DNA of 40,672 nucleotides, taken from NCBI GenBank assembly GCA_902826335.1, contig CADEEL010000007.1:1-40672 (forward strand), written 5' to 3'. Made by a program: the position numbers and the translations under genes. Origin of the DNA: an uncultured Alphaproteobacteria bacterium (GTDB lineage: Bacteria > Pseudomonadota > Alphaproteobacteria > Caulobacterales > Aquidulcibacteraceae). Each line of letters starts with the position of its first letter. Position 1 is the first letter of the stretch. This document shows positions 16,516-25,765 of this stretch, in pieces. Below the pieces are notes generated by a model. It was not told the origin of the DNA, made no database searches, and was given only the letters and a program-made list of their open reading frames with translations.

Positions 16516-17778
16516 ATGCGCAACAGCGCGTCGCGTTGGCCGCTGGGCCTTGCACTGGCGGCCGCCTTACTGTGGCTCGGTCAATACGCGCTGCGCGCGG
16601 CGCCTATCGCCGCACGCGCGCCAAGCGAGGCCTACGACGTGCTGGCGCCGTTTCGAGACGACGCGCCGGTGCGCACGCGCCAGGACTGGATCGAGCGGCG
16701 CGCGCCGCTGTTGCGCGCGGCCTTTCAGGAGGAGGTCTACGGGCCGCTGCCCGCCCCCGCGCCAGCGCGCTTTGAGTCGCGCACGCTGATCGATCCGGCG
16801 GCGTTCGCCGGCGCCGCGCGCCTTGAGCAAGCGATCATGCGGTTCGACGTTGGCGGCAGAACATTCAGACTGCACGCCCTTATCGCGACGCCGACGCTGG
16901 GGCCAGCACTCAACGCGCCAACGCTGCTCGCCCCGAATTTCTGCGGCAATGCAGCCGCGCTCGGCGGCCGATATGAAGCCGTCTCAGCGCCGGCATGGAC
17001 GCCGCCACGCTGCCGCACCTTTTGGAGCCGGCAGACGACGCGCCTTCTGCATGGCGCGAACATCATCCGCCTGCCGATCGAACGGCTCACGCGCGCGGGC
17101 TATGCCGTGATCACCTTCTTTCCGGGGGAAATCACGCCCGATGACCGCACGTTGGCGCCCGAAGCGCTGCGGCGCCTTGATCGGGCGCTTACGCCTCGCC
17201 TCGGCGCCATCGCTGCTTGGGCCTGGACCTTTTCACGCGTTGTTGATGCGGCGCGCGCGGATGCGCGGTTCGACGGTGCGCGCATCGCGCTGTTTGGGCA
17301 TTCGCGTTATGGCAAGGCCGCGCTGCTCGCGGCCGCGCTTGATGAGCGGATCGCGTTGGTCATCGCTAACCAGACAGGGCGCCTGGGCGCGGCGCTGACG
17401 GCCGGCGCGCGCGGCGAAACCATCGCCGCATTGCGGGCGCGCTTTCCCTATTGGCTGCCCACACCAGCGCGCATGCACGGTGATCTCGATCAGCACCAAT
17501 TGCTGGCGCTGATGGCCCCCCGGCCGGTCCTGCTTGGCGGCGCGCGCATGGATGCCTGGTCCGATCCCGCTGGCGCGTTTCGCGCCGCCGAAGCGGCGAG
17601 CCCCGCCTACGCGCTGTTTGGCGCCGTGGGCCTCAATCAGCGCACCATGTCGGACACCAATCTGAACGCCGACATCGCCGCCTATGTCCGCGCGGGCGGG
17701 CATGGCGTCCGCCCGATCGACTGGCGCATGACAATTGCGTTTCTCGACGCCCATCTGCGCGCGGGCGGCGGGCGTTAG
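16516..17778 (+). CDS. Exported alpha/beta hydrolase, CE15 glucuronoyl-esterase-like
   Basis: The product is 420 residues. An N-terminal hydrophobic segment (about 10-27) after Arg residues looks like a signal peptide or anchor. The nucleophile elbow is GHSRYGKAALLAAALDERIA near residue 260, the G-x-S-R-x-G-K form seen in CE15 glucuronoyl esterases and relatives. A later DQHQLLALMAPRPVLL segment carries the likely catalytic His. CE15 enzymes split esters between lignin and glucuronoxylan, so plant-polymer turnover is possible, but acetyl-xylan esterase-type activity cannot be excluded. I chose the ATG at 16516 (GGGTGGAG upstream) over the ORF opening at 16306, which runs inside the Lrp gene. 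It converges on the C13 peptidase gene with 8 bp between stops. Confidence 0.78.
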   Translation: MRNSASRWPLGLALAAALLWLGQYALRAAPIAARAPSEAYDVLAPFRDDAPVRTRQDWIERRAPLLRAAFQEEVYGPLPAPAPARFESRTLIDPAAFAGAARLEQAIMRFDVGGRTFRLHALIATPTLGPALNAPTLLAPNFCGNAAALGGRYEAVSAPAWTPPRCRTFWSRQTTRLLHGANIIRLPIERLTRAGYAVITFFPGEITPDDRTLAPEALRRLDRALTPRLGAIAAWAWTFSRVVDAARADARFDGARIALFGHSRYGKAALLAAALDERIALVIANQTGRLGAALTAGARGETIAALRARFPYWLPTPARMHGDLDQHQLLALMAPRPVLLGGARMDAWSDPAGAFRAAEAASPAYALFGAVGLNQRTMSDTNLNADIAAYVRAGGHGVRPIDWRMTIAFLDAHLRAGGGR

Positions 17779-17786
17779 CGCCGCAA

Positions 17787-18707
17787 TCAGCGCGCGCCGC
17801 GCTCGGCGCGTTGCAGCAGCGCGGCCGCGCGCGGGCCTACAGAGCGTTGGGGATTCGACGGCGTGAGATTGCGCTCCTGCTCCCATTGCGCGATCAGGCG
17901 CTGGGCTTGGGTGAAGCCATCCACGAGGCCGGCGCCGCCGCGCACAGCGTGCGAAAAGTACGCGTCTCCAAAAAATGTCCATTCGCGATCGGGCTGGCAG
18001 CCGAACGAGGTGCGATCCGGCGCCGAGGCGGTGAGGATGATCGTGTCCTCGTTCATGAGCGGCGCGATGAAGGCCCCGGAGAAACAGGCCGACACGATGA
18101 CAATACGGTTGCGGATGCCGGCGTCCGCCAGCGCATCGCGCAAATGCGTGGGCCGGAGCGCCGCGCCCATACGGTTGTGCTCGCGGATGGCGATCGAGCC
18201 ATCCGGGCTGCCGTGCGAGGTGAAGAACAGAACGACGAGATCCTCGGCTGGATCGATCAGCGCGCCGATATGGCCGAGGACGGCGTTGAGATTGACCGGG
18301 GTCGCGGCGGGATAGGCGCGCGGCCCAAGAGCGCCCGTTCCTGCCGAGAGCACAATGGTGCGGTCCTGCGCGCCGATGCGCGGGCCCGCGATCGCCGCCG
18401 CCTGGCTCGCCTCCCGCTCGAACACCGGATCGCTCCAGAACGAGGCGGTGACGAGATACACATCGAGTTGGCCAGGCCGCTGCGGCGCGAGGCGCGCCAG
18501 CGCCGCGCTGAGCAAAGCGTGCTGCTGCGCCGCAAGCCGCGGCGCCAGGGCGAGCTCAACGGAGCCGAATTGTCCGTTGAAGGGATCACGCTGCGGCTGC
18601 GCCGCCGCGCCCGGCGCCTGCGCGCGCGTTTCACCGATCGATCCTGTCGCCAGCGCCGCGAGGCACAGCGCCGCGAGCGCGCCAGCCGACTTGTGAACCC
18701 ATCCCAT
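17787..18707 (-). CDS. Secreted C13-family (legumain-like) cysteine peptidase
   Basis: This 306-residue protein has a signal peptide (hydrophobic 8-24, cleavage likely after TRAQA). The catalytic dyad of clan CD is readable: His in LVVLFFTSHGS near 165, and Cys in IVIVSACFSG near 207. The surrounding beta strands match the caspase-like fold of C13. Legumains cut after Asn; bacterial members are poorly studied and are mostly annotated as C13 family peptidases. The ending is Arg/Ala-rich. It is divergent from the DUF3754 gene with 137 bp between them. Confidence 0.85.
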   Translation of the reverse strand: MGWVHKSAGALAALCLAALATGSIGETRAQAPGAAAQPQRDPFNGQFGSVELALAPRLAAQQHALLSAALARLAPQRPGQLDVYLVTASFWSDPVFEREASQAAAIAGPRIGAQDRTIVLSAGTGALGPRAYPAATPVNLNAVLGHIGALIDPAEDLVVLFFTSHGSPDGSIAIREHNRMGAALRPTHLRDALADAGIRNRIVIVSACFSGAFIAPLMNEDTIILTASAPDRTSFGCQPDREWTFFGDAYFSHAVRGGAGLVDGFTQAQRLIAQWEQERNLTPSNPQRSVGPRAAALLQRAERGAR

Positions 18708-18844
18708 CAGGACACCCGATTCCCGTGTCTTGGCTCCAGCATGGCCCTACTCGCGGCGCGTACGCAACAGGCGCACGCCCGCGCGGGTGCGCGGGATGGC
18801 GCGCGCCGCGCGGCTCGGCTAAGGCCGAACCGGAGGCGCCGGTA

Positions 18845-20086
18845 ATGGCTGAGGGGTTCATTCCCGCCCGAAAAGCGGAACTGATCGCCGCCCTGGCGGC
18901 GGAGGGCGGTTTGGCCGAAAGCGTGGGCGCGCGCTTCACGGCGCTGGCGCGCCTGCTTGCCGCGCTGCTGCATCACCGGGCGCACGACGAATTGGAGCGC
19001 CTGAAGGCGCTGTACGCACCGCTTGATCCTGATGCGCCGCCGGCGCGGCGCGGCGCGGGCGAAGCACCGGTCAACACCTTTCTCGAAGCGCTCACGGAAA
19101 CGCTTGCGCGCGCCAACTTCACCGCGATCGAGGCGGGCGTGGAATCGCAAGGCCGAACGCGGCTGACCGCGGACTTACGCCTCAAGGCCTCGGACGCAGG
19201 CATCCGCACCATCCGCTATTTCGCGCGCGGAGGTCATGATGAGTCCGTTTCGCTCAAATCCCTGTTCGGTCTTTTGAAAAAGGACGTACAGGCGGAGATA
19301 TTGGACGATGTCGTCGTGCTCGTCGCGTTCAAGGACGAAGGCGAAATTCAGCGCAAGGACCGCAAGGCGTTCCGCGATATGCGGCGCGGCATTCGCCCCG
19401 GCGCCGTGATCGTCAAGCATTTCCGCCATGTGGCGCGCGCCGAGCTCATCACGCTGCACCCGGGCGCGACGCCAACCATGCGTCCGCGCGATCAAGTGAT
19501 CATGGCCGCGCCAGCCATCGCCGGGGGCCTGCCGCTGCTGCTGCAGCTTGGGCCAGCCATCACGGTTTTGTTCGCGGTGCTGGCCGCCTATTTCGGCATG
19601 GGCGGCGTCATCGACAATAACCGCCTGCAGCAGGCGCTGGCGGCGATGTCGGGTCTCGTCGCCGTCGGCGCGTTCGTACTGCGCCAGAAGATGAAGTATG
19701 AGCGTCAGACGCTGCTCTACCAGAAGCAATTGGCGGACACGGTCTATTTCCGCAATCTCGCCAATAACGCTGGCGTGCTGGATGCGCTGATCGGCGCGGG
19801 CGAAGAGCAAGACGCAAAGGAAGCGCTGCTCGCCTATTGGGCGCTGCTCAAAAACAATGCGACGATGACCAAGGCCGAGATTGACAAGGCGGCGGAGGCG
19901 TTTCTGCGCGCGCATTTCGCGATGAATGTCGACTTCGAAATTGGGGACGCGCTCTGGAAATTGGAGCGGCTTGGCCTTGTTGAGCGCACGGGCGAGGCGT
20001 ACGCGGCGATCGGGATCGACGCCGCGCTGGCGAAGCTCGACGCAGCGTGGGACGCTCTCTTCGCGCACGCGCCAGCGTCGCAATAG
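18845..20086 (+). CDS. DUF3754 (TMEM143-like) membrane protein
   Basis: The product is 413 residues from the ATG at 18845 (CGGAGG upstream; the in-frame ATG at 18725 is judged too early). The soluble N-terminal half contains FRDMRRGIRPGAVIVKHFRH (about 177-195). Two membrane segments follow, at about 220-252 and 263-280, and then a C-terminal helical domain (about 290-400) resembling a winged-helix module. DUF3754 covers human mitochondrial TMEM143 and bacterial relatives. The function is unknown. Its TAG stop touches the TAG stop of the convergent DUF2332 gene with no base between. Confidence 0.82.
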   Translation: MAEGFIPARKAELIAALAAEGGLAESVGARFTALARLLAALLHHRAHDELERLKALYAPLDPDAPPARRGAGEAPVNTFLEALTETLARANFTAIEAGVESQGRTRLTADLRLKASDAGIRTIRYFARGGHDESVSLKSLFGLLKKDVQAEILDDVVVLVAFKDEGEIQRKDRKAFRDMRRGIRPGAVIVKHFRHVARAELITLHPGATPTMRPRDQVIMAAPAIAGGLPLLLQLGPAITVLFAVLAAYFGMGGVIDNNRLQQALAAMSGLVAVGAFVLRQKMKYERQTLLYQKQLADTVYFRNLANNAGVLDALIGAGEEQDAKEALLAYWALLKNNATMTKAEIDKAAEAFLRAHFAMNVDFEIGDALWKLERLGLVERTGEAYAAIGIDAALAKLDAAWDALFAHAPASQ

Positions 20087-21148
20087 CTACATCAAGGACT
20101 GAATCGCACGCACGTGCCCGTCGGTCGTGGCGAGGATGCGCCGTTCGCCGCCAGGCCAGGACACGAGATCGATCACCATGAGAATGCTCTCGCGCGGGCC
20201 GCCAAGCACGGCCTCCGGCTCAAGGCGCACCCAGTAAAGCGGCGCGCGCGGGTTCGCCGCGGCGCCAGCCGCCTCGATCAGCGCCGTAATCGCATTGCGA
20301 GTCTCACGCGGCGGATATTGGAAAAACACCGAGTGATAGACCACCGTCGCCGCATCGTCGGCGCGCGACGATAGTTTTTTCTCCAGCCAATCGGCCGCGT
20401 CCGCGCGCTCAACGTGTGTGTCTGAGAGCGCCGCAAGATCGGCCGCCGCATCGAACCGCGCCAAACGTTCCGGTTGATCAGGCCAGATGTAGGATTTGAG
20501 CTGAAGCCGTTGGCGGGGATCGCGCACGTCGAGCGGATTTTGATCGCAGGCGGCGCGCGCGCGCACGCCGATCCGTTTAGGCAAAGGCGGCGCCGGCCCG
20601 GTCCAGTCCGTGTCAATCAACGGCGCGCCAAGTTCGTTCCAAGCCCAGCCGCCGGCGCGATAGGCGAAGCTGTCCCAATTGAGGTTGAGGCCCGCGCTGG
20701 CGCCAAGCTCGAGCAGTTCGAGCGGGCCGTCATATTCGCTGGCGATGGTGAGAAACGCTGTGAGCAGCCCGATCGCGCGCCGCGTTTCATTGGTCTGTGG
20801 CGGCGACTCGATAAAGGCGCGCGTCCAAGCGTGGTCCTGCTCAAGAAATTCACGCGCGACCGGCCAGATGTCATCCATTCGCCAATCGGGGCGCGCGGCG
20901 GGATAGACGTCCGCAAGCGCCTGTGCGCGTCCGCTCAGCACCGCAAAATGCAACGCGCCGGTGAGACGCAGCGCCAGCGCATCGGCGCGCGGATTGGTTG
21001 GCCAGGCGCCGACGAGATGCGCAACCGGCCCGCCCGCGTCAAGATCATCACCCATGCGAGAGATGAGTTGCGCCGTGAACGGCGATCCGAACGCCTCGCA
21101 AAACCCCGCCTGCTCGTTGAAGTGCGCTCTGAGCGCCTCGCGGCTCAC
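20087..21148 (-). CDS. DUF2332 domain protein
   Basis: The product is 353 residues, starting at a GTG (21148) that overlaps the thiolase stop as GTGA. The open frame further upstream lies inside the thiolase gene. The DUF2332 body runs nearly the whole length, with LELGASAGLNLNWDSFAY near 145, which looks like the glycine-rich loop of a Rossmann-type methyltransferase, and VVYHSVFFQYP near 283. The function is not established. The motif-I resemblance suggests a SAM-binding fold, which is my inference. It is the last gene of the mnmA operon. Confidence 0.85.
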   Translation of the reverse strand: MSREALRAHFNEQAGFCEAFGSPFTAQLISRMGDDLDAGGPVAHLVGAWPTNPRADALALRLTGALHFAVLSGRAQALADVYPAARPDWRMDDIWPVAREFLEQDHAWTRAFIESPPQTNETRRAIGLLTAFLTIASEYDGPLELLELGASAGLNLNWDSFAYRAGGWAWNELGAPLIDTDWTGPAPPLPKRIGVRARAACDQNPLDVRDPRQRLQLKSYIWPDQPERLARFDAAADLAALSDTHVERADAADWLEKKLSSRADDAATVVYHSVFFQYPPRETRNAITALIEAAGAAANPRAPLYWVRLEPEAVLGGPRESILMVIDLVSWPGGERRILATTDGHVRAIQSLM

Positions 21149-22314
21149 GCGCGCTCCACGCAGAGCGCAATGCCTTCCCCGCCGCCAATGCACAGCGAGG
21201 CCACGCCCTTCGCGGCGCCGCGCGCCTCCATCGCCGCGATCAGAGTCACCAGGACACGTGCGCCCGAGGCGCCGATCGGATGGCCGAGTGCGCACGCACC
21301 GCCATTTACATTGAGCCGCTCATGGGAAACGCCGAGCTCGGCCATGGCGATCATCGGCACGACGGCGAACGCTTCGTTGATTTCCCAAAGATCGACATCC
21401 CCGGCAGACCAGCCCGCGCGCTTCAGCGCCTTCTGGATCGCGGGCACCGGCGCAGTGGTGAAATAGGCCGGCTCGTGCGCGTGCACGCCATGGGCGACGA
21501 TACGCGCAAGCGGGGCGAGGCCACGCTTCTTGGCTTCGCTTTCGCGCATCATCACCAGAGCGGCCGCGCCATCGGAAATCGCCGAGGCGTTGGCCGCCGT
21601 CACCGTGCCATCCTTGTTGAATGCGGGTCTGAGGTTCGGAATTTTGTCCGGCTTGGCGCGGCGGGGCAATTCGTCCGTAGCGATCGCCTCCTTGGCGTTG
21701 AGCTTCACGGGCGCGATTTCACGCGTGAAGCGGCCTTCATTCGCGGCGCCTTGCGCGCGCGACAACGTCTCGATGGCGTAGGCGTCCTGCATCTCCCGCG
21801 TGAACTGATATTCCTTGGCCACCTGATCGGCATAGACGCCCATGGCCATGCCGTCATAGGCGTCGACGAGGCCGTCCGTCTCCATGTGATCGAGGATCTT
21901 GTCGGCGCCATACTTCTTGCCAAAGCGATGATTGACCAGAAGGTGCGGCGCGTTGGTCATGCTCTCCATGCCGCCGGCGACGATCACCTCCGAGTCGCCC
22001 TGCGCCAGCGCGTTGGCCGCGGCGACCACGGCCTGGAGGCCCGAACCGCACATCTTGTTGAGCGTCGTGGCCGCTACGCTTTTCGGCAGGCCCGCGCCCA
22101 GCGCGGCCTGGCGCGCCGGCGCCTGGCCTTGGCCCGCCTGCAGCACATTGCCCATGAGGATTTGATCGATCGCGGCGCCTTCGATGTTCGCGTCCGCCAC
22201 CGCCGCGCGCACGGCGACCGATCCCAGCTCATGCGCGTGATAATCGCCAAGCTCGCCCATCAGCGCGCCAATCGGCGTGCGCGCCATGCCGACGATCACG
22301 ATCGGGTCTTCCAT
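21145..22314 (-). CDS. Acetyl-CoA acetyltransferase (thiolase)
   Basis: This thiolase either condenses two acetyl-CoA to acetoacetyl-CoA or cleaves 3-ketoacyl-CoA. It has 389 residues, the usual size. The acyl-accepting Cys is in NKMCGSGLQA (about 84-93), the catalytic His in GGACALGHPIGASGAR near 345, and the second Cys in SLCIGGGEGIA near 376. The start is MEDPIVIV at 22314, preceded by GAGGGTGAG; an earlier in-frame start at 22359 is unlikely. Family membership is certain. Whether it is a biosynthetic PhaA/AtoB-type or catabolic enzyme is not decided by the sequence; no phaB or phaC is in the window. Confidence 0.95.
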   Translation of the reverse strand: MEDPIVIVGMARTPIGALMGELGDYHAHELGSVAVRAAVADANIEGAAIDQILMGNVLQAGQGQAPARQAALGAGLPKSVAATTLNKMCGSGLQAVVAAANALAQGDSEVIVAGGMESMTNAPHLLVNHRFGKKYGADKILDHMETDGLVDAYDGMAMGVYADQVAKEYQFTREMQDAYAIETLSRAQGAANEGRFTREIAPVKLNAKEAIATDELPRRAKPDKIPNLRPAFNKDGTVTAANASAISDGAAALVMMRESEAKKRGLAPLARIVAHGVHAHEPAYFTTAPVPAIQKALKRAGWSAGDVDLWEINEAFAVVPMIAMAELGVSHERLNVNGGACALGHPIGASGARVLVTLIAAMEARGAAKGVASLCIGGGEGIALCVERA

Positions 22315-22355
22315 GCTTCTCACCCTCTGTCTTTCGCCATGGCCATAGCACGCCG

Positions 22356-23141
22356 TCATGGCGTGTCGAGAAAATCGGCGACGCGGGCGACGATGTCCGG
22401 GTCCTGCGCGACGAGGCGGTGGCCAAGCCCATCGACGAGCAAGAATTCAGCGCCCGGCCAAGCCGCGGCCGCCGATCGCGCGCCTGCGAACGACACTTGT
22501 TCATCATCGGCCGAATGCACGAAGAGCGCGCGCGCGCTCATTCGCGCCGCGGCCTCGCTCAAATCGAACCGCGCGGCCTCGGGCCATTGCGCCTCATAAA
22601 GCGCCTTGGCGCGCGCAACCACATCTTCGCCGATGCCCATCGCTTCGGCTGCGCGATCCCAACGCGCGCGCCGGCCGAGTGGGGTTGCAATCAAGGCGAT
22701 GCGCTCAACCGCAAGGCCCGCTTCCATCGCGAGCACGCTGGCGGGGCACCCGAACGAATGACCGCAGACCGCCTCAATTGGGCCGAGCGCGGCCGCGACC
22801 TGGCGCACCGCCTCAGCCGCAACGGGCGGTGAGCAAACGTCGCCCTCGGAAAATCCATGCGCCGGCAGATCGAACACGACGACGGCGCGCCCGCGCGCCG
22901 CCAGCGCATCGATGAGGCGCGTCCAGAGCGCGTTGTCATCTTCCCAGCCATGCACGAGCAGCACGGCGGGCCCCACGCCAAGCCGCCAGGCGGCGATCTT
23001 GCCATGCGGCGTTTCAACCTCGCGCGCTTCGGCCTCGCGCAGCGGCTCGGCCACACGCGGACGGGCGCGCCGGCGCGGGCGCATCACCGCGTCAAGGAAG
23101 GCGCGCGCGGCGTCTCGTCCAGGGTCCGGCGCGGCGCTCAT
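22356..23141 (-). CDS. Alpha/beta hydrolase
   Basis: This 261-residue hydrolase has the oxyanion-side HGWEDD segment (about 65-70), the nucleophile elbow [15 protein letters not shown] (Ser near 129), a catalytic Asp region [11 protein letters not shown] near 213 and a catalytic His in [14 protein letters not shown] near 242. There is no signal peptide, so it is cytoplasmic. The substrate is unknown. Its ATG overlaps the mnmA stop, and the thiolase starts 41 bp after its own stop, so it sits in the middle of the operon. Confidence 0.88.
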   Translation of the reverse strand: MSAAPDPGRDAARAFLDAVMRPRRRARPRVAEPLREAEAREVETPHGKIAAWRLGVGPAVLLVHGWEDDNALWTRLIDALAARGRAVVVFDLPAHGFSEGDVCSPPVAAEAVRQVAAALGPIEAVCGHSFGCPASVLAMEAGLAVERIALIATPLGRRARWDRAAEAMGIGEDVVARAKALYEAQWPEAARFDLSEAAARMSARALFVHSADDEQVSFAGARSAAAAWPGAEFLLVDGLGHRLVAQDPDIVARVADFLDTP

Positions 23142-24298
23142 GCCGGGTCCGTCCGTGCGATCCAGCCGCCGCCGAGCACGCGCGTGCTGGATGGGTCGTA
23201 GAAGACCGCCGCCTGGCCGGGCGCGACGCCTTCTTCCGCCTCATCTAGGCGCACGGCCCAGCCCACGCCGATGGCGAGGCGCGCTGGTACGGGCGCGCGT
23301 GTCGAGCGCACGCGCACGAAGATGCCGCGCCCGTCGAGATCATCCTCCGCGTGAGCCGGCTCGCCGATCCAATTCACATCGCGCAGATGGATCGTCCGTA
23401 CACGCAGCGCTTCGCGCGGGCCGACGATGACGCGCCGCGCCGACGCATCCAGCTTCACCACAAAGAGCGGCTCGCCGGTCGCCACGCCCAGCCCGCGCCG
23501 TTGCCCGACCGTGAAATTTATGACGCCGTCATGCGCGCCGAGTACGCGCCCATCGACATGCACAATATCTCCGGGCGTGAGCGCGCCGGGGCGCAGCTTG
23601 GCGACCACATCCTGGTACTTCCCGTTGGGGACGAAACAGATGTCTTGGCTGTCCGGCTTGGCTGCGGCCTTGAGACCCAAGTCCGCCGCCAGCGCACGCA
23701 CGGCGGGCTTCTCCATGCCGCCAAGCGGGAAGCGCAAATAATCCAGCTGATCGCGCGTGGTCGCGAACAGGAAATAGGATTGATCCCGGTCCGGATCGGC
23801 GGCGCGATGGAGTTCCGCGCCGTGCGCGCCATGCACGCGGCGCACATAATGGCCGGTGGCGAGGCAATCGGCGTCAAGTTCGCGCGCGAATGCGGCGAGA
23901 TCAGCGAACTTCACGGTTTGATTGCAGGTCACGCACGGGATCGGCGTTTCGCCGGCCAGATAGGAATCCGCGAACCGCTCCATCACCGCGCCGCGAAAGC
24001 CGCTTTCATAGTCGAGCACATAGTGCGGAATATCGAGCGTATCGGCGGCGCGGCGCGCGTCGTGAATATCCTGCCCGGCGCAGCAGGCGCCGGGGCGGGC
24101 GATTGCGGCGCCATGGTCGTAAAGCTGCAGCGTAACGCCGACGACGTCATAGCCTTCGCGCTTCAGAAGCGCGGCGACCACGGTTGAATCGACACCGCCC
24201 GACATCGCGGCCACGACGCGCGTGGCCGCTGGCGGCTTGGCGAATCCAAGGGAATTGAGCGCGCCCGGACGCAGCGCGGCTTGCACAAGGGCGGTCAT
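23138..24298 (-). CDS. mnmA: tRNA 2-thiouridylase MnmA
   Basis: This enzyme adds sulfur at position 2 of the wobble uridine in Lys, Glu and Gln tRNAs. The product is 386 residues. The PP-loop is [10 protein letters not shown] (about 32-41). The two catalytic cysteines lie in CVTCN near 122 and DSQDICFV near 220. A C-terminal beta-barrel follows, with [19 protein letters not shown] near 275. A strong ribosome site (GGAGGGAGGAG) precedes the ATG. It is the first gene of a four-gene leftward operon with overlapping or closely spaced genes. Confidence 0.95.
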   Translation of the reverse strand: MTALVQAALRPGALNSLGFAKPPAATRVVAAMSGGVDSTVVAALLKREGYDVVGVTLQLYDHGAAIARPGACCAGQDIHDARRAADTLDIPHYVLDYESGFRGAVMERFADSYLAGETPIPCVTCNQTVKFADLAAFARELDADCLATGHYVRRVHGAHGAELHRAADPDRDQSYFLFATTRDQLDYLRFPLGGMEKPAVRALAADLGLKAAAKPDSQDICFVPNGKYQDVVAKLRPGALTPGDIVHVDGRVLGAHDGVINFTVGQRRGLGVATGEPLFVVKLDASARRVIVGPREALRVRTIHLRDVNWIGEPAHAEDDLDGRGIFVRVRSTRAPVPARLAIGVGWAVRLDEAEEGVAPGQAAVFYDPSSTRVLGGGWIARTDPA

Positions 24299-24346
24299 CG
24301 TCTCCTCCCTCCGGGGTCAAGGCCCGAAGCGATGAACGACGATATA

Positions 24347-24375
24347 AGCGGCTGGCGTCGTATGCGCCAGCCGCT
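24347..24375 (-). terminator. Hairpin terminator after the first Yip1 gene
   Basis: An 11-bp perfect stem (AGCGGCTGGCG/CGCCAGCCGCT) with a 7-nt loop lies 9 bp after the Yip1 stop and before mnmA. Leftward it is followed by TATAT rather than a full U-tract, so termination may be partial. It separates the Yip1 unit from the mnmA operon. Confidence 0.6.
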
Positions 24376-24384
24376 CCGAATGTT

Positions 24385-25017
24385 TTAGAACACACCGCCG
24401 CGCATCGCCGCGCCCATGCCCAATGCGCCCTGCACGCCGCTCGCGGCGATGCCGATGACGATGGCGCCGAGGATCGCGATTACGAGCACGCTGGCGAAAT
24501 AGCCGACCTTCTTGTCTTCCGGCGTATTCATGAGCTTGGGCAGGCCCAGCCAGAGCAGGAAGAGCGAGTAGAGGCCGACGATGCTCAACATGGCGATCGG
24601 CGGGAAGATCGCGAACACGCCGGCCAGCCAGCCGGCCGTGCTGGAATAGACGGCGACTTTATTGGCCTGGCCCTGATCCTGCGTCGATCCAAAGCTCGGC
24701 GCGATGGCGTTGATGATGAGGCCAAGCGCCCACACCCAGGCGACGCCCAGAACGATCTGCACCACGGCCGTGCCAAGCGCGGTGGTCATCGGCACCCGGA
24801 TCGAGCCCGCGAACGGCACCTGGATGCCAATGAAAGCCATGCCCACAAAGGCGCACACGGCCGCCAGCGCAATGAGCGGCAGCGCATAGCCCATGATGAG
24901 TTGGGGCAGCGGAGTCGTTTCGCCCTTGATCCGATCCCATTCCGTGTTCGGAGTAAGGATAATGTTCTTGGCGCGTTCTATGAGGTTCGGGGCGGCGCCC
25001 GGCTCGAGAGTGGTCAT
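24385..25017 (-). CDS. Yip1-family membrane protein
   Basis: The product is 210 residues with about five membrane helices (about 38-65, 75-110, 125-160 and 170-195). The N-terminus carries a Yip1-type lead-in: LIERAKNIILTPNTEWDRIK, then a turn and the first helix. Bacterial Yip1 proteins are inner-membrane proteins of unknown role. GGGGAG precedes the ATG. A paralogue lies directly upstream, at 25086-25721. Confidence 0.85.
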   Translation of the reverse strand: MTTLEPGAAPNLIERAKNIILTPNTEWDRIKGETTPLPQLIMGYALPLIALAAVCAFVGMAFIGIQVPFAGSIRVPMTTALGTAVVQIVLGVAWVWALGLIINAIAPSFGSTQDQGQANKVAVYSSTAGWLAGVFAIFPPIAMLSIVGLYSLFLLWLGLPKLMNTPEDKKVGYFASVLVIAILGAIVIGIAASGVQGALGMGAAMRGGVF

Positions 25018-25085
25018 GCGTCGGCTCCCCTGATTCTAAACAGCGCGAACCTAGCCGAGACGGCGCTTCCCACCAAGGCGATTGG

Positions 25086-25721
25086 TTAAAGCCGGGCCGA
25101 GGTGAGGCACGAGGTGAGAAGCCCCATCGCCACAAGCGCGACGAGCCCCGCGACGATGATGGTCGCCGCATAGGCCAGCGCGCGCTCGGGCGGACACCTC
25201 ATCAGCGGCGCAAGCCCGCGATGAAGCAGATAGGCCGACAGCGCGAGCCCGATCAGCGGCGCCCACCACAGCGCCGGCGCAACCGCGAAGAGGCCGAGCA
25301 GAAAGGTCGGCGTCGCGGCATAGGCGGCGAGTTTCAGCGCCGCGATCTCATCGCGCTTGGCCTCGAAATTATCGGCGATGGCGTTGGTCAGGAGACCAAT
25401 GAAATAAATAAGGGCGACGAAGACGAGGAAGCTCACCACCGCGCCAACCACAAGCTGCGCCGGCGCCCCGATCAGCCCGCCGCCGAAGGTGAGCGCGCCG
25501 ACCAGGCCCATGAGCGCGGGAACCGCCGCCAAGGGCGCGACATAGCCAAGCATGAGCGCGGCCGCGCTCGTCTCTTCGAGGCGAATTTGCTCCCACTCGG
25601 TTTTGGGATCGCGCAACAAGCCCCAAGCGCGCGACAGGATGAACTCCGTCTTGCGGCGCGCCTGCGCCATGCGCGCGCGCGCATCCGGTGCGCCCTGCGG
25701 CGTGTCCTCGTTGGTTTCCAT
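25086..25721 (-). CDS. Yip1-family membrane protein, paralogue
   Basis: The product is 211 residues. A charged N-terminal stretch of about 25 residues precedes the same lead-in as its neighbour (ILSRAWGLLRDPKTEWEQIR), followed by about five membrane helices. TNAIADNFEAKRDEIAALKL aligns with the INAIAPSFGSTQDQGQANK segment of the neighbour. The two were probably made by tandem duplication and have diverged strongly. It lies 68 bp upstream of the other gene and 44 bp downstream of purA. Confidence 0.8.
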   Translation of the reverse strand: METNEDTPQGAPDARARMAQARRKTEFILSRAWGLLRDPKTEWEQIRLEETSAAALMLGYVAPLAAVPALMGLVGALTFGGGLIGAPAQLVVGAVVSFLVFVALIYFIGLLTNAIADNFEAKRDEIAALKLAAYAATPTFLLGLFAVAPALWWAPLIGLALSAYLLHRGLAPLMRCPPERALAYAATIIVAGLVALVAMGLLTSCLTSARL

Positions 25722-25765
25722 ACTAAAATTCTAGCCGCTCTTTCCCCGCGCCGCCAGCGCACACC

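Noticed and set aside
21280..22599. 439-residue plus-strand ORF over the thiolase gene
   Set aside because: It is a His/Arg/Gly-rich translation typical of the complement of a GC-rich gene and is antisense to a complete thiolase.
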